NCBI RefSeq assembly: GCF_035474595.1
Contig: NZ_DATIND010000046.1
Span: 62,001-126,000, forward strand
Direction of reading: 5' to 3'
DNA from: Longimicrobium sp.
GTDB lineage: Bacteria > Gemmatimonadota > Gemmatimonadetes > Longimicrobiales > Longimicrobiaceae
Length of the DNA stretch: 64,000 nucleotides
The notes below the pieces were generated by a model, which did no database searches, was not told the DNA's origin, and saw only the letters and a program-made list of their open reading frames with translations. The translations under genes and the position numbers were made by a program. Position 1 is the stretch's first letter, and each line of letters opens with the position of its first letter. Below are positions 61,720 through 64,000 of the stretch, piece by piece.

Positions 61720-62187
61720 ATGCGACTCTCCCCACCCGCATCTCCTCTCGCCCTGACGCTCGCGACCCTGCTTCTGCCCGCGGCGCTGGCCGCGCAGGCG
61801 GCGGCGCCGGCCGCTTCACGGCCGCCCGGGTGCCGGGGAACCACGTCCCAGAGTTCGTCCTTCACGCTGGCGCGTGAAAACGGACCGCCCGTGGTGTTCC
61901 CGAGCTATGGCGCAGTCGAAACCGTTCAGCCGGGCTCGCCGGCGGAAGCGGCCGGCATGAGGCCGGGCGACGTGGTCGTGCTCCAGGACGGCCGGGACCT
62001 GATCGGCAACCCGCCGGCGCAGCCCGCCCTGGCGGGAGATACGGTCGTGTTCGTGGTCCGCCGCAATGGCGCCGAGGTCCCGCTCACCGTGGTCCTGGGC
62101 CAATGGGACCCGCCCCAGGAGGCGGAGGGGGTCACGCGCGTCTGCCGCCCCATGGGAAGCCAGACGGCGAGCGCCAAACCCGATTGA
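61720..62187 (+). CDS. secreted single PDZ-domain protein
   Basis: A 155-residue protein with a signal peptide (SPLALTLATLLLPAALAAQ) and one PDZ-like domain with VQPGSPAEAAGMRPGDVVVLQDGRDLIGN, the usual carboxylate loop and GD motif. No protease domain is present. It could be an adaptor or substrate-binding accessory in the periplasm. The ATG at 61720 fits the signal peptide. Confidence 0.82.
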   Translation: MRLSPPASPLALTLATLLLPAALAAQAAAPAASRPPGCRGTTSQSSSFTLARENGPPVVFPSYGAVETVQPGSPAEAAGMRPGDVVVLQDGRDLIGNPPAQPALAGDTVVFVVRRNGAEVPLTVVLGQWDPPQEAEGVTRVCRPMGSQTASAKPD

Positions 62188-62304
62188 TCCGACTGATCGG
62201 GACGTCACCCGGAAGGATGCTCTCGCGGGCAGCCGGCCGGGCGATTCGCCCCCGCTCGGGCCGGATCTTCCGCCGGACCACGGCTTTCGCGCGGTGACCG
62301 CGGT

Positions 62305-62487
62305 TCAGGAGACGGGGTCGCCTTCGGGAGGGACGATCCAGACGTGGTCCCGCAGGGCCTCATCCTGGAACCCGGCCTGCCTCCGCTCGGCCGCGTCGAC
62401 GGCGGCCTGGGCCAGCGCGCGCGTCGCGTACTCGCCCACGACGTACTCCTCGCGGGCGAAGGTGTCGTATCCCATCACCCTCCACAT
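62305..62487 (-). CDS. small conserved hypothetical protein
   Basis: A 60-residue protein, WRVMGYDTFAREEYVVGEYATRALAQAAVDAAERRQ and a short tail ending WIVPPEGDPVS. GGAGG lies 5-6 bases upstream of the ATG at 62487. Similar short proteins with a YxVGEYxTxxxAxxA pattern occur in other genomes, without known function (recollection, not checked). Confidence 0.65.
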   Translation of the reverse strand: MWRVMGYDTFAREEYVVGEYATRALAQAAVDAAERRQAGFQDEALRDHVWIVPPEGDPVS

Positions 62488-62538
62488 CGCATCCTCCGGC
62501 GAGAAGGGGGGACGCTCTACTCTCCGCCCCCCGGACAC

Positions 62539-62626
62539 CAGCTACACTCGTTGGGCCAGCGATCTCGAAGCCGAGCTCGTCCGCATACCAGCGGAGCGTG
62601 GCGTCGACATCGGTGGCGTGAAATGG
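62539..62626 (-). pseudogene. N-terminal fragment of a VOC-family gene
   Basis: In one frame the DNA reads FHATDVDATLRWYADELGFEIAG, the beginning of a VOC domain, but a stop lies just upstream in frame and the rest of the domain is missing. It runs into the upstream region of the small protein gene. It is likely a decayed piece left by rearrangement near the low-GC gene. Confidence 0.5.
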
Positions 62627-62645
62627 TCAGCCAACCACCGGCCGT

Positions 62646-63659
62646 CTAGGTGGCATGTTCCAACTTGATGATCAGGTTAGAGAGAAAAATGTATAAGCCC
62701 AGCAGCCCTTGCCGGGCTTCAGCATGTGTAACGTCCGTGTGGACACCTTTGGATGCAACTTCGTTGATCCTCCTGATCAACACTGAAAGGAGATCCAACT
62801 CGGCGCGAAGAAGCCGTGAGGATGTGTCTGCACCGAAGCGAGTGCGGCAAAACTCCTCCAGCCGATTCAGGTACTGTTCCTCACCCAATTGGCGTGATTT
62901 GCCGTCCAAGCAGACTACTGGTTCGCCAGAAGGCGGATAATGATAATCAGCCACGGCATTTACTGCTCTGCGTATACTTGTGAGCAGAAGAGCGTGATCC
63001 TCCGGGTCGGAAGAAGGCAGCAATTCGGCTGCCTTTCGCATACGCTGGTAGGCCGGCTCACATCTGGTAGCGTAAAAATTATGGACTTCTTGTTGGATAC
63101 TGCTGACGAGATCGGAGGTCTTCTGCTGAGAATTCAGTTGTCCTTCGATCCGCAGTGCATAGTAGAGGCATCTTGTGCGGACACGCTCTAAAATCGTGTG
63201 ACACGCACGGATTTTAAGGCGCATTCCACCTTTTAGGCCACTATGTCGATCAGTGAATGCTGCAAGGTCGAACTCTCCCATGCCCTCGGGTAAGCGAAGG
63301 TCATCGATTGAGCGCTCGAGTTGCTCAACTTCGCGTGTGAGTTCGCCCACGCCCATTACGAGTACGTTCTTATCGGGATTGTCCGAGTCGACACCAAAAT
63401 CCAAGGTGCGTTCGGCGAGCCAATGTTTGCCTGAGTTCTCCCATACAAAAGTCCGTCCTTCGTCTGTGAGGTGCACAGTCTCGTCGTAGACAGCAGAATG
63501 AAGTTGTTTCTGGTCGGGGTAAAGTTCACGCAGGAAAAGTATGACATTATATGTGTCGCCCACAGAGCGGGCGAGCCGAAGGCATGCAAGTGTAGCTTTG
63601 TCTACCTCGCGGGCTTCACAATAGTTTACGATACGCTCAATTAGATCATGGCCTTGCAT
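62646..63659 (-). CDS. low-GC hypothetical protein, possible AbiTii-like N-domain
   Basis: A 337-residue helical protein with much lower GC than its surroundings. The N-terminal 100 residues (LIERIVNYCEAREVDKATLACLRLARSVGDTYNVILFLRELYPD) have features of AbiTii-like or effector-associated helical domains; the middle has NVLVMGVGELTREVEQLERSIDDL, and the C-terminal half is all-helical. No nuclease or ATPase motif is seen. No family is established here. Base composition suggests acquisition by transfer. A defence-related role is only a guess. Confidence 0.6.
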   Translation of the reverse strand: MQGHDLIERIVNYCEAREVDKATLACLRLARSVGDTYNVILFLRELYPDQKQLHSAVYDETVHLTDEGRTFVWENSGKHWLAERTLDFGVDSDNPDKNVLVMGVGELTREVEQLERSIDDLRLPEGMGEFDLAAFTDRHSGLKGGMRLKIRACHTILERVRTRCLYYALRIEGQLNSQQKTSDLVSSIQQEVHNFYATRCEPAYQRMRKAAELLPSSDPEDHALLLTSIRRAVNAVADYHYPPSGEPVVCLDGKSRQLGEEQYLNRLEEFCRTRFGADTSSRLLRAELDLLSVLIRRINEVASKGVHTDVTHAEARQGLLGLYIFLSNLIIKLEHAT

Positions 63660-63821
63660 TGTCCCTCGTTGTGGCAGGTTCTAGGCCAGACGTGGTCGAT
63701 TGGGCCACGTCGTGTCGTGCGGCTCACGCGAGTAGCTCATCTCGGTGAATCGCATTTGCGGGCAGAAGACTGAAAACCACGGCAGCGGCCGGGGCATGGC
63801 GGCTGCCGAACTGCTCAGCAT

Positions 63822-64000
63822 CACGGGGCGGGCGGCCACACGACGGGAAGTCCGTACATCTCGCCGAGCATCCGCACGTAGTCGGCGACCGGCGGCAGCC
63901 CTACCGCGGCGCGCCGGGCGTCGAGCCGGGGCAGATCGGCGATCGGGGCGGGCACCAGCCGGCCCCCCGTCACGTTGAACTGCGTTCCGTAGCGCTGCGG
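63822..64000 (-). CDS. DUF6624 domain protein (partial, N-terminus beyond window)
   Basis: The last 59 residues of a gene that enters from the right edge: PQRYGTQFNVTGGRLVPAPI, then LDARRAAVGLPPVADYVRMLGEMYG. The QRYGTQ motif and the following ERRAxLGLPPL-type helix are the end of DUF6624 proteins. The stop is at 63822. Confidence 0.75.

Overview
The window is a 64-kb piece of a high-GC bacterial chromosome. It shows dense protein coding, many GTG/TTG starts, secreted or lipoprotein genes of unknown function, and an unusual load of short palindromic repeats between genes. The gene content (M13 peptidase, DUF4189, DUF4199/LuxR pair, HXXEE, DUF4242, YciI, DUF6624 and DUF433 families) and the repeat style suggest a Gemmatimonadota relative of Longimicrobium. 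That assignment is inference: no rRNA or tRNA gene was found in the window. No CRISPR array or complete prophage was seen.

Layout. 0-3 kb: an SDR oxidoreductase cut by the window edge, a stand-alone Nfu N-domain protein and a prolidase-type aminopeptidase. 3.3-12.5 kb: a minus-strand catabolic group of RidA, an aryl-CoA ligase, an acyl-CoA dehydrogenase, an enoyl-CoA hydratase, an SDR, and a fused FAD monooxygenase/old-yellow-enzyme reductase. This set fits aerobic CoA-dependent anthranilate (2-aminobenzoate) or salicylate breakdown. 12.6-13.5 kb: two adjacent toxin-antitoxin loci whose antitoxins are intact and whose toxins are both broken. 14.5-17.4 kb: an M13 peptidase and a Y1 (REP-associated type) transposase fused in frame to an antitoxin domain, with inverted two-hairpin repeats on both sides. 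17.7-28.7 kb: a rifampicin-phosphotransferase-like PEP enzyme, an NYN nuclease, an envelope lipid operon (PAP2, acyltransferase, secreted protein), a HGSNAT-type membrane protein, a TonB-plug protein and small unknowns. 29-35.7 kb: a multi-sensor histidine kinase, a GH13 glucan enzyme, a lipoprotein and a small unknown. 36-44.4 kb: metal homeostasis, with a P1B-4 ATPase behind a Fur-like box, a cupredoxin and a csoR-copA operon with a CsoR-type operator, plus a 706-residue unknown. 45-54.5 kb: a run of small enzymes and accessory genes. 54.56-57.47 kb: a low-GC insertion with 9-bp terminal inverted repeats and a 7-bp target duplication, carrying one fibre-like repeat protein. 57.7-64 kb: a seven-repeat secreted protein, an NmrA/DUF4199/LuxR group, small proteins, a second low-GC gene, and a DUF6624 protein cut by the right edge.

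Three repeat classes recur. Class A is hairpin 1, a conserved spacer and hairpin 2, about 55 bp. Class B has the same plan with different stems. Class C contains a perfect hairpin with CCTCTCCC arms. Longer inverted-repeat elements of about 250-430 bp lie at 26.8 and 48.3 kb. The Y1-antitoxin fusion is a candidate mobiliser or partner of the class A elements. The TIR element has split a class B copy, which fixes its boundaries to the base.
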